DNA of 64,000 nt. Source: Zymobacter palmae (GTDB lineage: Bacteria; Pseudomonadota; Gammaproteobacteria; Pseudomonadales; Halomonadaceae). This document shows positions 54,840 to 63,710 of the stretch, piece after piece. The position numbers and the translations under genes were made by a program. The stretch covers positions 248,001 to 312,000 of the forward strand of contig NZ_AP018933.1 in the NCBI RefSeq assembly GCF_003610015.1, in the 5' to 3' direction. The notes under the pieces are model-generated. The model did no database searches, was not told the origin of the DNA, and worked only from the letters and a program-made list of their open reading frames with translations. Each line of letters opens with the position of its first letter. The first letter of the stretch is position 1.

Positions 54840-54849
54840 ATCTCTACTG

Positions 54850-54888
54850 AATACCCCCGGCCAGCAATGGTCGGGGGTATTTGCTTTT
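54850..54888 (+). terminator. rRNA operon terminator
   Basis: A 13-bp stem (54850-54862 with 54869-54881, one G-T pair) 10 bp after 5S, followed by a T-rich tract (TTGCTTTT). Confidence 0.88.
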
Positions 54889-55134
54889 GGGGGCTTTGGG
54901 GGGGAGGGGCCAAAAGGCAGCAGGCTAAGGCTGAAGGCGGGTGATAACGGCCGCGCCTGCCCCCGTAGCCGTGGCTAAGAAGCACAGATGAGTGACTAGA
55001 ACCAAGAGAAGAAGAGCTGCAGCGTAACCCTAAGGCCCTGCCTCCAAAAACGGCAGACACCTCAGTTACGCACCGCTCCATCGTCTGCCGATCGCTCATC
55101 TGTCCCAAACAGCCAACGCTACTAGATACCTTCA
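54889..55134. other. Gene-free stretch after the rRNA operon
   Basis: About 250 bp with a G-rich start (GGGGGCTTTGGGGGGGAGGG) and no credible open frame, RNA gene or promoter. Likely decayed intergenic DNA. Confidence 0.5.
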
Positions 55135-55180
55135 TGAAAACATCCCAATGATCCGCTACTCAGGCCATCATCGGGGTGTT
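55135..55180 (-). terminator. Retained terminator of a decayed minus-strand gene
   Basis: Imperfect 14-bp stem (55139-55152 with 55167-55180) with a 14-nt loop; on the minus strand it is followed by TTCATG. It lies 32 bp beyond the stop of the malic-enzyme remnant, where its terminator would be expected. Confidence 0.5.
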
Positions 55181-55211
55181 TGGTTATGACAAGACGTCAA
55201 GACTGTAGCGT

Positions 55212-55375
55212 CTAGCCGTAGCAAGCGTACGCGGGTGTCCAGAAGTGTGCCTCAAGGCGTTCCTTCAAAGGCGTACTATCACGGCCTTCGGTCACGCCTT
55301 CTTCAACGGCTTGCTGGGCGACGGCCTCTGCGATGCGCAGGCTTACCTCTTTTATATCTTTCAAGAAGCAACAGC
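55212..55375 (-). pseudogene. Remnant of the C-terminus of NAD-malic enzyme
   Basis: The minus-strand frame ends FLKDIKEVSLRIAEAVAQQA, then VEEGV, and finally LKERLEAHFWTPAYACYG. This resembles the last 50 or so residues of NAD-dependent malic enzymes (family pattern PPLxxIxxVSxxIAxxVAxxA, then AIExxFWxPxYxxYRR). The preceding residues (about the first 32 of the open frame) do not look like malic enzyme, and the rest of a roughly 560-residue gene is absent, so this is a 3' relic. A terminator-like hairpin follows it. The assignment rests on remembered family patterns and needs a search. Confidence 0.5.
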
Positions 55376-55682
55376 CTTTTTTGATGGATCCCGCTTGGCA
55401 TAACGCCTCAATACGTCCTCGATTCTTATCTTTTCTCTTTAACTGTCTGCTCCGGCGAATAGCCCTCACTCTCTTTATCTTGTGGATCTATTGTCTTTAC
55501 GGCGTGCTCCTTCACGCCGCCTGCTTTGTAGTCGCCTCAGATTGCCTCGCTTATATTGGTTAATCCGTGGTGGGTTTAGCCTCGCGTGCAGATGCGGCCC
55601 CTGTATGCTGCCTTGCCTTATTATTTTTTGTTGATGAGGTTAGTCCTGCTCTTGCACCTCTTGATGAGCACATACACTCTTC

Positions 55683-55808
55683 GCCAGCCGCCAGCCGCCA
55701 GCCGCCAGCCGCCAGCCGCCAGCCGCCAGCCGCCAGCCGCCAGCCGCCAGCCGCCAGCCGCCAGCCGCCAGCCGCCAGCCGCCAGCCACCAGCCACCAGC
55801 CACCAGCC
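55683..55808. repeat. Heptanucleotide satellite (GCCAGCC)18
   Basis: Eighteen head-to-tail 7-bp units: fifteen GCCAGCC then three ACCAGCC. Since seven is not a multiple of three, every frame stays open with the same peptide repeat (RQPPAAS on plus, GGWRLAA on minus), which explains the open frames here; none has a start context or non-repeat domain. It lies about 275 bp upstream of cioA. Confidence 0.97.
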
Positions 55809-56083
55809 ACGCCAAGCTAAGTAGGTTCTCTATATCCAGAGTGTGCCCATAGGAGTTGGCTGTTTCTTTATGGCTCTTTGATGGATGTTGATAGATATGC
55901 TTAGGCTACACTGATATACATCGAGCAGTGGGTGGTTTGGATTTTGGCTGTGGAAACTCGTAGTTCAGGAAATTTTATTCCGCACTGTAAAGTAAAGGCT
56001 AAAGCCTACTATAATGCTCGGCTAATTAGATGAACCCCGTAGGCAGTGGTAGGGGAGCTGCCAACATCACAAGGAGTGGCTCA
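55809..56083 (+). promoter_or_regulatory. Upstream region of cioAB with a candidate -10
   Basis: About 275 bp of AT-richer DNA without genes. A perfect TATAAT lies at 56010-56015, but the -35 is poor (TGTAAA at 55986, 18-bp spacing). An AGGCTAAAGCCT inverted repeat immediately precedes it and could be an operator. No ANR/FNR box was recognised. Confidence 0.4.
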
Positions 56084-57487
56084 ATGTTTGGTTTAGATGC
56101 CATCGATCTGGCGAGGTTTCAGTTCGCTTTCACGGTATCGTTCCACATAGTCTTCCCTGCGCTATCAATAGGGCTTGCCAGTTTCTTGGTGGCTCTGGAA
56201 GCGTTGTGGTTGAAGACGGGACGAGATGTCTATCACCAGCTCTATAGATTCTGGATTCGTATCTTTGCCGTCGCCTTCGGGCTGGGGGTCGTGACGGGTG
56301 TCGTCATGGCATATGAGTTTGGTACCAACTGGAGCGGTTTTGCTGAGAAGGGCGGTGACATCACTGGGGTGTTGCTGACTTACGAAGTGCTGACAGCTTT
56401 CTTTATGGAAGCGGGCTTCTTGGGAATCATGCTGTTCGGTGAGCAGCGCGTGAGCCGGTCTGTGCATTTCTTTGCAACGTTCATGGTCGCTTTGGGGACG
56501 CTGATCTCTGCAACATGGATTCTCGTTTCCAATAGCTGGATGCAGACGCCGTCTGGCTACGAAGTGGTTAATGGTCGTTTCCTGCCGGCCGACTGGCTAC
56601 AGGTTATCTTCAATCCTTCTTTCCCATATCGCTTTGTGCATATGGTGATGGCGGCTTATATCTGCGTTGCATTTTTGGTGGCCGGGGTTGGTGCTTACCA
56701 TCTTCTTCGCGATCGCAAGAACGAAGGTGCGCGCACAATGCTGTCGCTGGCCATGTGGATGGCTATCGTGGCAATGCCTATCCAGATTGTTGCTGGTGAC
56801 TTGCACGGCTTGAATACGCTGCACCATCAGCCTGCCAAGTTGGCTGCTATGGAAGGTTATTGGGGGCCTGAAGCGGGCAAGGAAGGTGATGGTGTGCCCC
56901 TGACGCTGTTCGCATTGCCGAATATGGCGGAAGGCAAAAACGACTTTGCCATTGAGGTTCCGCATGTTGCCAGTTTGTACCTGACGCATAGCTGGAGTGG
57001 CCAGATTCAAGGGCTGAGTGAATTCAAGGATGAAATCCCTGACGTTCCCCTGGTCTTCTGGTCTTTCCGCGTCATGGTCGGGCTTGGCATGCTTATGCTG
57101 TTGTTGAGCATGGTGGGGGCGCTGCTGCGCTGGCGTGGCAGACTTTATGATCAGAAGCTCTTCCATCGTGTACTGATGTGCCTGTCTCCTGTTGGCTTTG
57201 TTGCACTTGTCGCAGGGTGGGTCACTACCGAAGCTGGGCGCCAGCCGTGGGTCATTTATGGGTTGCTGAAAACGCGTGATGCGGCTTCCTATCTTGGTGC
57301 GGGCAGCCTGACGATAAGTCTGCTGGCCTTTTTGGTGGTCTATGCCGTCATATTCAGTATCGGTATCTACTACATGCTGCAGTTGATTCGTAAAGAACCG
57401 ACTGCGCCGTTGCCGCAAGGTGGGCCGGGCGAAGAGCGTCACCCGAAGCGTCCCATGTCCGCAACCTCTGAAAGCATCGACGGTTGA
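56084..57487 (+). CDS. cioA: Cytochrome bd-type quinol oxidase subunit I (CioA-like)
   Basis: Inner-membrane quinol:O2 oxidoreductase subunit that carries the haems. The 467-residue product begins MFGLDAIDLARFQFAFTVSF and resembles Pseudomonas CioA (cyanide-insensitive, short Q-loop type) more than E. coli CydA. Haem ligands are visible: His21 in SFHIVFP and His186 in YRFVHM, and the Met in FRVMVGLGM. The quinol loop has GDLHGLNTLHHQPAK. About nine TM segments. Start 56084 follows AAGGAGTGGCTCA. The C-terminal 25 residues are Pro/Gly/Ser-rich. cioB starts 16 bases after its stop. Confidence 0.95.
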   Translation: MFGLDAIDLARFQFAFTVSFHIVFPALSIGLASFLVALEALWLKTGRDVYHQLYRFWIRIFAVAFGLGVVTGVVMAYEFGTNWSGFAEKGGDITGVLLTYEVLTAFFMEAGFLGIMLFGEQRVSRSVHFFATFMVALGTLISATWILVSNSWMQTPSGYEVVNGRFLPADWLQVIFNPSFPYRFVHMVMAAYICVAFLVAGVGAYHLLRDRKNEGARTMLSLAMWMAIVAMPIQIVAGDLHGLNTLHHQPAKLAAMEGYWGPEAGKEGDGVPLTLFALPNMAEGKNDFAIEVPHVASLYLTHSWSGQIQGLSEFKDEIPDVPLVFWSFRVMVGLGMLMLLLSMVGALLRWRGRLYDQKLFHRVLMCLSPVGFVALVAGWVTTEAGRQPWVIYGLLKTRDAASYLGAGSLTISLLAFLVVYAVIFSIGIYYMLQLIRKEPTAPLPQGGPGEERHPKRPMSATSESIDG

Positions 57488-57503
57488 GGCGAGGAGAATG
57501 AAC

Positions 57504-58526
57504 ATGTTCGAGCAAATGTCGGCATTGCCCATCGCATGGCTAGCCATCATTGGGTTGGCCATTGCCATGTATGTCGTTCTGGACGGCTTTACGTTGGGAA
57601 TCGGTATTCTTTTCCCTTTCTTCAAAGGAAAAGAAGATCGTGATGTCATGATGGGAACAGCATCGCCCGTATGGGATGGTAACCAGACGTGGATGATTCT
57701 GGCGGGTGCTGGCCTGTACGGCGCTTTCCCGCTGGTGTATGCCACGGTGCTTCCTGCATTGTATCTGCCGCTGGTCTTGATGCTGCTGGCGTTGATCTTC
57801 CGTGGTATTGCGTTTGAGTTTCGCGCTAAGTCCACCCGATATCGCCATATGTTTGATATGGCGTTCTCCTGCGGGGCCATCATCGCTACCTTCGCTGAAG
57901 GTATCGTACTGGGCGGTATCATTCACGGACTGAACGTCGATTTGGATCAGCGTCACTTTGCAGGGGGCGTACTGGACTGGCTGACGCCTTTTTCTGTATT
58001 CACTGGGTTGGCACTTATTTGTGGTTACGCGCTACTGGGCGCTTCCTGGATGGTGGTCAAGACGGAAGGCGCTATTCAACGTCGTGCCTACAATTTCGTT
58101 CGTCCTTTGAGTCTGTTGGTGTTGTTGGCAATGGCAGTCGTCGCTGTATGGACGCCTATCCATAACGTGCAGGTCTTCGAGCGTTGGTCTACCGTGCCGG
58201 GAGCCGTGCTGATGGTTGTGTTGGCGATTATTGCCATCGCGCTCTGCCTGAGCATTATCTCTGGTATCAGCAAGCGCAAAGAGCGTTCCATTTTTGCCAA
58301 GGTGATCGGTTTGTTCTTGGTGGGGTTGGCAGGCCTGCTTGTCAGCTTCTTCCCGGTAATCATTCCGCCGTATATCACTATCTTCCAGGCGGCCTCCAGC
58401 GAGAAAAGCCAGTTCTTCCTGATCGTGGGATATCTGGTCATCATTCCCTTGGTGCTGGGGTACACTGTGTATAGCTACTATGTGTTCCGCGGCAAGGTGC
58501 GTGCTGAGAATCTATCGCACTACTGA
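57504..58526 (+). CDS. cioB: Cytochrome bd-type quinol oxidase subunit II (CioB-like)
   Basis: Second subunit of the bd oxidase, 340 residues with about eight to nine TM segments. Seen: MYVVLDGFTLGIGILFPF, DVMMGTASPVWDGNQTWMILAGAGLYGAFP, RGIAFEFR, and the C-terminal YSYYVFRGKV. GAGGAG (57491-57496) gives best spacing to ATG 57504; ATG 57498 is an alternative. With cioA it forms a two-gene operon ended by a strong terminator. No small CydX-like gene was found after it, in line with the Cio type. Confidence 0.95.
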   Translation: MFEQMSALPIAWLAIIGLAIAMYVVLDGFTLGIGILFPFFKGKEDRDVMMGTASPVWDGNQTWMILAGAGLYGAFPLVYATVLPALYLPLVLMLLALIFRGIAFEFRAKSTRYRHMFDMAFSCGAIIATFAEGIVLGGIIHGLNVDLDQRHFAGGVLDWLTPFSVFTGLALICGYALLGASWMVVKTEGAIQRRAYNFVRPLSLLVLLAMAVVAVWTPIHNVQVFERWSTVPGAVLMVVLAIIAIALCLSIISGISKRKERSIFAKVIGLFLVGLAGLLVSFFPVIIPPYITIFQAASSEKSQFFLIVGYLVIIPLVLGYTVYSYYVFRGKVRAENLSHY

Positions 58527-58547
58527 TCGGCAATGAAACGCTGATGG

Positions 58548-58581
58548 GCCCGGCTTCTAGGTAGAGAAGCCGGGCTTTTTT
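58548..58581 (+). terminator. Terminator after cioB
   Basis: An 11-bp stem GCCCGGCTTCT/AGAAGCCGGGC (58548-58558, 58565-58575) followed by six T. Confidence 0.93.
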
Positions 58582-58735
58582 GTTCACATGGAGTGTCGTT
58601 GATTTGCGAAACGGGATATAGAGTGGAATGTCGTACTGCGCTACTCATTGATTTGGGATGTCATAGCAAGGGTATGAGTATGAATAAACGAAAGGCTGTG
58701 CCTGAGTAAGGCGGCATTGAAGAAGGCAGTGTGTC

Positions 58736-59716
58736 ATGGATTTTCGAGAATTGATCCGATTGATGAGCGATGGTGCCTTTCATTCAGGGGAGCAGCTAGG
58801 CGAAGTGCTGGGCGTTTCACGCACGGCTATCTGGAAGCAGCTTCGCAAGCTGGAAGCACTGGGTATACAGGTAGAAGGCATTCGAGGGCAAGGGTATCGT
58901 CTTGCGCAGCCCATAGAGCTGCTTGATGGTGCTCGGATCGTCAGCCACTTGACGGCACCTGCTCGACAAGGGTTGTCGCGATTGTTCGTCGAGATGTCGC
59001 TGGATTCAACCAACAGTTTCATTCTGCGCCGCTTTTCTCAAAAAGCAGGGCATGGTGAGGTGTGCCTTGCAGAGATGCAGGTGAGTGGCCGAGGGCGTCG
59101 TGGTCGCCAATGGGTTGCCAGTCTGGGGCAGGGACTATGCGTATCGCTGGGATGGCGTTTCGATACGTCAGCCTCGCATCTTGAGGGGTTGAGCTTGGCC
59201 ATTGGTGTTGAAGTCGCTCAGATGCTGGAGTCTATGAGTGTGCCTGTGCGCTTGAAGTGGCCCAACGATCTATTGGTAATGCGTGACGATGGCGTGCTAT
59301 GTAAGCTCGGTGGGGTTCTTGTCGAGTTGCGAGGAGATGTAAATGGGCCGTGCGAAGTGGTTGCCGGCCTAGGGTTGAACGTAAATGAGACGCCGACTCT
59401 TGAAGAGTTGCCTCAGCCGGTGACGTCTATTGCTACGCACGCCGGGACGGTATCGCGCAACGAGATTGCAGCAAATCTCATTTCGCGCTTACTGGCAATG
59501 TTCGAGCGTTTCGAGCGAGAAGGGTTTGCCCCGTGGCGCGATGAGTGGAATCGCTACCATGCCTATCGCGATATGGACGTCGATATCGTGCAAGGCGTTC
59601 AGCAGTGGCAAGGGCGTGCCCTGAACGTGGATGGCAATGGTAATCTGGAAGTGATGCGCGACGGTCGGCTGCAGAAGCTGTCCGGTGGCGAGATCAGTAT
59701 ACGGAAATACTCATGA
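58736..59716 (+). CDS. birA: Biotin-[acetyl-CoA-carboxylase] ligase / biotin operon repressor
   Basis: Bifunctional BirA of 326 residues: an N-terminal helix-turn-helix (about 1-60; SGEQLGEVLGVSRTAIWKQLRKL) and the ligase domain with the biotinyl-AMP loop SGRGRRGRQWV, LKWPNDLL and KLGGVLVEL. The presence of the HTH suggests it may also repress biotin genes; no bio genes are in the window. Start ATG 58736 has only GAAGG upstream. Its stop overlaps coaX by four bases (ATGA), the birA-coaX order seen in Pseudomonas and relatives just before the tRNA-tuf-secE region. Confidence 0.96.
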   Translation: MDFRELIRLMSDGAFHSGEQLGEVLGVSRTAIWKQLRKLEALGIQVEGIRGQGYRLAQPIELLDGARIVSHLTAPARQGLSRLFVEMSLDSTNSFILRRFSQKAGHGEVCLAEMQVSGRGRRGRQWVASLGQGLCVSLGWRFDTSASHLEGLSLAIGVEVAQMLESMSVPVRLKWPNDLLVMRDDGVLCKLGGVLVELRGDVNGPCEVVAGLGLNVNETPTLEELPQPVTSIATHAGTVSRNEIAANLISRLLAMFERFEREGFAPWRDEWNRYHAYRDMDVDIVQGVQQWQGRALNVDGNGNLEVMRDGRLQKLSGGEISIRKYS

Positions 59717-60552
59717 TTCTTGACCTTGATATAGGCAATACGCTGTCCAAATGGCGCTTGAAGGAGCGCAGCAGTAACCAGATAAAAGCGCGTGGTGCGG
59801 TATGGACGCATGAGGAGTGGCGGCCAGGTGAGGACATACCTGACCTGGGTATCGTGGAGGTGGTGCGCATCTCTAACGTGGCACGCAGTGAAGTACTGAT
59901 AGAGACCGTTGGTATGCTGAGCAAGCGTGTCATGTCGGTACACGTTGCGCGCTCTGAGTCGGAAGCGTTGGGAGTGCGTAACGGTTACGAGCACCCCGGA
60001 TTGCTGGGCGTTGATCGTTGGCTGGGAGTGCTGGCAGGGTATCGTCTCAGCCAAGGATGTGTAGTGGTCGACTGCGGGAGTGCCATTACAATGGATATCG
60101 TTTTACCGGGGGGAGAGCATCTGGGAGGGTACATATTGCCTGGGCTACGCCTGATGAAAGAAAGCCTGCGTCTGAATACGCGCAATGTGCCGATTGACCC
60201 TGATAGTGAGCCTGCCACTCTGCGAGTGCCCGGAAAGAAAACGCTTGATGCCGTAGGGCATGGTGTCTACATGACGGCGGTCAGTACGATCGATCGATTG
60301 TACGCCGAAGCGTGCGATCGCTATGGCGCAGTGCTGCCTTTGTTCGTTACCGGGGGGGATTCCGAAATTATCGCGCGCGGTTTGAAGATGCCTCATGCGG
60401 TATGGCGTGACATGGTTTACGGTGGTTTGGAAGCATTATTTCCTGTCACGCAAAATGAATGTAACGGCCAGATGACGGGGGCTCCCGTTGTACCGCCGGT
60501 TGAAAGCTTAGAATGGCTGCGAAAAGGGCTTGCTTTTTCTAGCCTGCTTTGA
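59713..60552 (+). CDS. coaX: Type III pantothenate kinase
   Basis: First step of CoA synthesis; CoaX is the ASKHA-fold, feedback-insensitive form. The 279-residue product has the phosphate loop LDLDIGNTLSKW, LGVDRWLGVLAGY, VVDCGSAITMDIV, HLGGYILPGLRLMKESL and VTGGDSEII. It overlaps birA. Together with panB and panC it completes the route from ketopantoate to phosphopantothenate. Confidence 0.95.
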   Translation: MILDLDIGNTLSKWRLKERSSNQIKARGAVWTHEEWRPGEDIPDLGIVEVVRISNVARSEVLIETVGMLSKRVMSVHVARSESEALGVRNGYEHPGLLGVDRWLGVLAGYRLSQGCVVVDCGSAITMDIVLPGGEHLGGYILPGLRLMKESLRLNTRNVPIDPDSEPATLRVPGKKTLDAVGHGVYMTAVSTIDRLYAEACDRYGAVLPLFVTGGDSEIIARGLKMPHAVWRDMVYGGLEALFPVTQNECNGQMTGAPVVPPVESLEWLRKGLAFSSLL

Positions 60553-60672
60553 AATAATGCGCCGCGTTGAAGAGCAGGGGCTAACCCCTTGTCAGACAAG
60601 CTTTTGAGTTGTATAAAGAGTTTGGCGCATTGACAAATATGCTCTAGAGTGTCAGAATATGGCGCTTGTAAT

Positions 60673-60756
<84 letters not shown>

Positions 60757-60788
60757 ATTGCTGAACAGTGCAGAAGCGCGGTGTTCAT

Positions 60789-60862
<74 letters not shown>

Positions 60863-60869
60863 TGGTTAG

Positions 60870-60944
60870 GCTCATGTAGCTCAGGGGTAGAGCACACCCT
60901 TGGTAAGGGTGAGGTCGACGGTTCAAATCCGTCCATGAGCTCCA
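60870..60944 (+). tRNA. tRNA-Thr (GGT)
   Basis: 75 nt; acceptor GCTCATG/CATGAGC, anticodon loop TTGGTAA gives GGT, CCA encoded. In most gammaproteobacteria a tuf gene follows; here it does not. Confidence 0.97.
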
Positions 60945-60951
60945 TTATCAA

Positions 60952-60986
60952 AGAAGGGAATGATCGGTTGGTCATTCCTTTTTTTG
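60952..60986 (+). terminator. Terminator after the Tyr-Gly-Thr tRNA cluster
   Basis: Stem AAGGGAATGA/TCATTCCTT with one bulged base, followed by a seven-T run; it ends the three-tRNA transcript before tRNA-Trp. Confidence 0.8.
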
Positions 60987-61115
60987 TCAACGCGATAAGG
61001 CGTTTGATTGGCATGAACTTGCCAAATGTCATCGTCTTGGCTAACATGCCCTCGTTCGCGCATGCATCTGGGGCCTATCCAGTTGCAGGCAACAGTTAAT
61101 CTGTTGTGTCGATAC

Positions 61116-61191
<76 letters not shown>

Positions 61192-61275
61192 ACCTTCCCC
61201 AGGTTGGTGTGTGTTAGCCGGTAGTCAATCGGCTTTTTCATTTTTCAAGTTGTCGCCACGCCAGGAGTTTATCCC

Positions 61276-61650
61276 ATGAAAAAGAATACCGGGGTGCAGG
61301 CGGCGTCGCGCTTCGATGCCGTAAAATGGCTTGTCGCTATTCTTCTGATAGCATTGGCTGTGGTCGGCAACGCGTTGTTCGATACCCAACCCCTCCCTTA
61401 TCGTATTCTTGGCGTCATCATCGTAGCTGGGCTTGGTCTTGCTGCGGGATTTTCCACGTCTAAAGGTCACGCTCTGATTGAGCTTGGACGTAATGCCAAG
61501 AAAGAAATTCAGCGTGTCGTGTGGCCAACGCGTCAGGAAACGACTCAGACTACCGTAATCGTCATAGCAGCTGTATTCATCGTTGGGCTGTTCCTCTGGC
61601 TCATCGATACGCTTCTGGGCTACGGTGTTTTCTATATCGTGAATCGTTAG
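61276..61650 (+). CDS. secE: Preprotein translocase subunit SecE
   Basis: Essential SecYEG subunit, 124 residues, three TM segments as in the gammaproteobacterial form (about 17-37, 43-60 and 92-115). The conserved amphipathic region [16 protein letters not shown] lies before the last TM. AGGAG at 61262-61266 precedes ATG 61276. It is followed by nusG after 13 bp, the secE-nusG operon. Confidence 0.97.
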   Translation: MKKNTGVQAASRFDAVKWLVAILLIALAVVGNALFDTQPLPYRILGVIIVAGLGLAAGFSTSKGHALIELGRNAKKEIQRVVWPTRQETTQTTVIVIAAVFIVGLFLWLIDTLLGYGVFYIVNR

Positions 61651-61663
61651 GAGATCGCACAGT

Positions 61664-62197
61664 ATGGCCATGCGTTGGTACGTCGTTCACGCTTATTCCG
61701 GCTTCGAAAAGCAGGTACTGCGCTCATTGAAAGAGCGTGTCCGTCTCCATGAGATGGAAGATCAGTTCGGTGAAATTCTGGTGCCGACCGAAGAAGTCGT
61801 TGAAATGCGCGACGGCAAACGTCGCAAGAGTGAGCGCAAGTTCTATCCTGGCTATGTGCTGGTCGAGATGGATATGAACGATGCTACATGGCACTTGGTG
61901 AATGAAACGCCGCGTGTCATGGGCTTCATTGGCGGTACGCCTGAAAAACCGGCGCCCATTACTCAGCGTGAAGCAGAAGCCATTCTGCGTCGCGTGCAGG
62001 ATGGTTCTGATAAGCCGCGTCCGAAGACTGTCTTCGATGCGGGTGAAACCGTTCGTGTCATCGATGGGCCGTTTGCTGACTTCAATGGTGTTGTTGAAGA
62101 AGTGAACTATGAGAAGAGTCGCTTGCAAGTGAGCGTGCTGATCTTCGGCCGCGCTACGCCAGTCGAGCTGGAATTCTCTCAGGTCGTCAAAGAGTAA
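61664..62197 (+). CDS. nusG: Transcription antitermination factor NusG
   Basis: RNA polymerase processivity factor that links to Rho and the ribosome. The 177-residue product has the NGN domain ([32 protein letters not shown]) and the C-terminal KOW domain ([19 protein letters not shown]). The start codon follows TTAGGAGATC. It forms the secE-nusG operon, with the rplK leader downstream. Confidence 0.98.
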   Translation: MAMRWYVVHAYSGFEKQVLRSLKERVRLHEMEDQFGEILVPTEEVVEMRDGKRRKSERKFYPGYVLVEMDMNDATWHLVNETPRVMGFIGGTPEKPAPITQREAEAILRRVQDGSDKPRPKTVFDAGETVRVIDGPFADFNGVVEEVNYEKSRLQVSVLIFGRATPVELEFSQVVKE

Positions 62198-62320
62198 CTC
62201 TCTTCAGAATAAACAGTGTCTTGCTGTAATGGCGGGGCACTTTTTGAGCGCGCACTGCAAAGGGCGCGCGTCATTGTATGGGGAGCCGCTTGTCGGCGTT
62301 ATCACCCAAAGGAGAAGGTA

Positions 62321-62752
62321 ATGGCCAAGAAGGTTCAGGCATATATCAAGCTGCAGGTTGCAGCAGGTAAAGCTAACCCGAGTCCTCCCGTAGGTCCGGC
62401 TCTGGGTCAGCACGGCGTAAACATCATGGAATTCTGCAAGGCGTTCAACGCTCAGACTCAAGGCATTGAGCCGGGTCTGCCGACGCCTGTAGTTATTACC
62501 GTTTATTCCGACCGCAGCTTCACTTTCATCACCAAGACTCCGCCTGCGGCAGTCCTGCTGAAGAAAGCGGCTGGCATCAAGTCCGGTTCTGGTGAGCCGA
62601 ACAAGAAGAAAGTCGGTACGGTTACGCGTGCACAGCTCGAAGAGATTGCTCGCACCAAGGAACCCGACATGACTGCTGGCGACCTCGAAGCAGCGGTTCG
62701 CTGCATCGCAGGTACTGCGCGCAGCATGGGTCTGAATGTGGAGGGTCTCTGA
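62321..62752 (+). CDS. rplK: Ribosomal protein L11 (uL11)
   Basis: 143-residue 50S protein of the GTPase centre. It starts [20 protein letters not shown] and contains [22 protein letters not shown] and the RNA-binding C-terminal domain. The longer frame upstream is rejected because AAGGAGAAGGTA precedes ATG 62321. It is one base apart from the rplA start; L1 regulates this operon in E. coli. Confidence 0.98.
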   Translation: MAKKVQAYIKLQVAAGKANPSPPVGPALGQHGVNIMEFCKAFNAQTQGIEPGLPTPVVITVYSDRSFTFITKTPPAAVLLKKAAGIKSGSGEPNKKKVGTVTRAQLEEIARTKEPDMTAGDLEAAVRCIAGTARSMGLNVEGL

Positions 62753-62753
62753 G

Positions 62754-63446
62754 ATGGCAAAGCTGACTAAACGTATGAAGGCTATCCGCGAAAAAGTGGA
62801 TGCCAACAAACAGTACAGCGTTGAAGAAGCTGTTGCGCTTCTGGCCGAGCTGTCCAGCGTCAAATTCAAGGAATCTGTCGACGTGGCAGTAAACCTTGGC
62901 GTTGACCCGCGTAAATCCGATCAGGTTGTCCGTGGTGCTACGGTCATGCCTAACGGTACTGGTAAAGACGTTCGCGTTGCTGTGTTCGCACAGGGCGCAG
63001 CGGCTGACGCTGCTCGTGAAGCCGGCGCTGAGATCGTGGGTATGGACGACCTGGCTGCAGAAATCAAAGGCGGCAAAATGGACTTCGACGTCGTTATCGC
63101 TGCTCCGGATGCGATGCGTGTCGTTGGTCAATTGGGTCAGATCCTCGGTCCGCGTGGCCTGATGCCGAACCCGAAAGTCGGTACTGTTACTCCTGATGTT
63201 GCTGGCGCTGTCAAAAACGCCAAGGCTGGTCAGGTTCGTTTCCGTACTGACAAAAACGGTATCATTCACACTACCGTTGGTAAGGTCGACTTCGCTGCGG
63301 ATGCCATCAAAGGCAACGTTGAAGCACTACTGGCTGACCTGAAAAAACTCAAGCCGAGTTCTTCTAAAGGTATTTACCTTCAGAAAGTTACCCTGTCTAC
63401 GACAATGGGTCCGGGCTTGACAATCGACACTTCCAGTCTCTCATGA
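62754..63446 (+). CDS. rplA: Ribosomal protein L1 (uL1)
   Basis: 230-residue 50S protein and translational repressor of the L11-L1 operon in E. coli. It starts [20 protein letters not shown] and contains [22 protein letters not shown], the family signature. It starts one base after the rplK stop, in a typical coupled pair. Confidence 0.98.
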   Translation: MAKLTKRMKAIREKVDANKQYSVEEAVALLAELSSVKFKESVDVAVNLGVDPRKSDQVVRGATVMPNGTGKDVRVAVFAQGAAADAAREAGAEIVGMDDLAAEIKGGKMDFDVVIAAPDAMRVVGQLGQILGPRGLMPNPKVGTVTPDVAGAVKNAKAGQVRFRTDKNGIIHTTVGKVDFAADAIKGNVEALLADLKKLKPSSSKGIYLQKVTLSTTMGPGLTIDTSSLS

Positions 63447-63475
63447 TTGGTCGCAGAGAGCGAATGATGTATACT
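63447..63475 (+). promoter_or_regulatory. Candidate promoter for rplJ
   Basis: TTGGTC (63447-63452), a 17-bp spacer and TATACT (63470-63475), immediately after rplA. It would start the L10 operon. Confidence 0.5.
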
Positions 63476-63710
63476 AACCGTTCTCTGCGTTTGGTATCGA
63501 TCTGCTTTGCGGTTCCCGTGCAGTTGCCCGGGTGCCGTCAAAGACCGCAGGTGTCTGGTACTTAATGCCTTTTAGGCGCCTGCGCAGATGGTGGGCCATG
63601 TCTTTTTGATGTGGCCCTCCCCGGTTCATGACCGTCTTCTGGCGGCATGAAAAAGCAACTCCAGGCGATTTTGCATGTAAGAATCGTTCTGGCACGAAGG
63701 AGTAATGACA
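63476..63710 (+). promoter_or_regulatory. Leader of the L10 (rplJL-rpoBC) operon
   Basis: 235-bp non-coding leader with hairpins, among them GGGCCAT with ATGTGGCCC near 63593-63616. It is likely the L10(L12)4 autoregulatory leader known from other bacteria; the fold was not computed. Confidence 0.5.

Noticed and set aside
55560..55852. Open frames over the heptamer array encoding RQPPAAS or GGWRLAA repeats
   Set aside because: All frames stay open in a 7-bp array; no ribosome site, signal or non-repeat domain is present on either strand.
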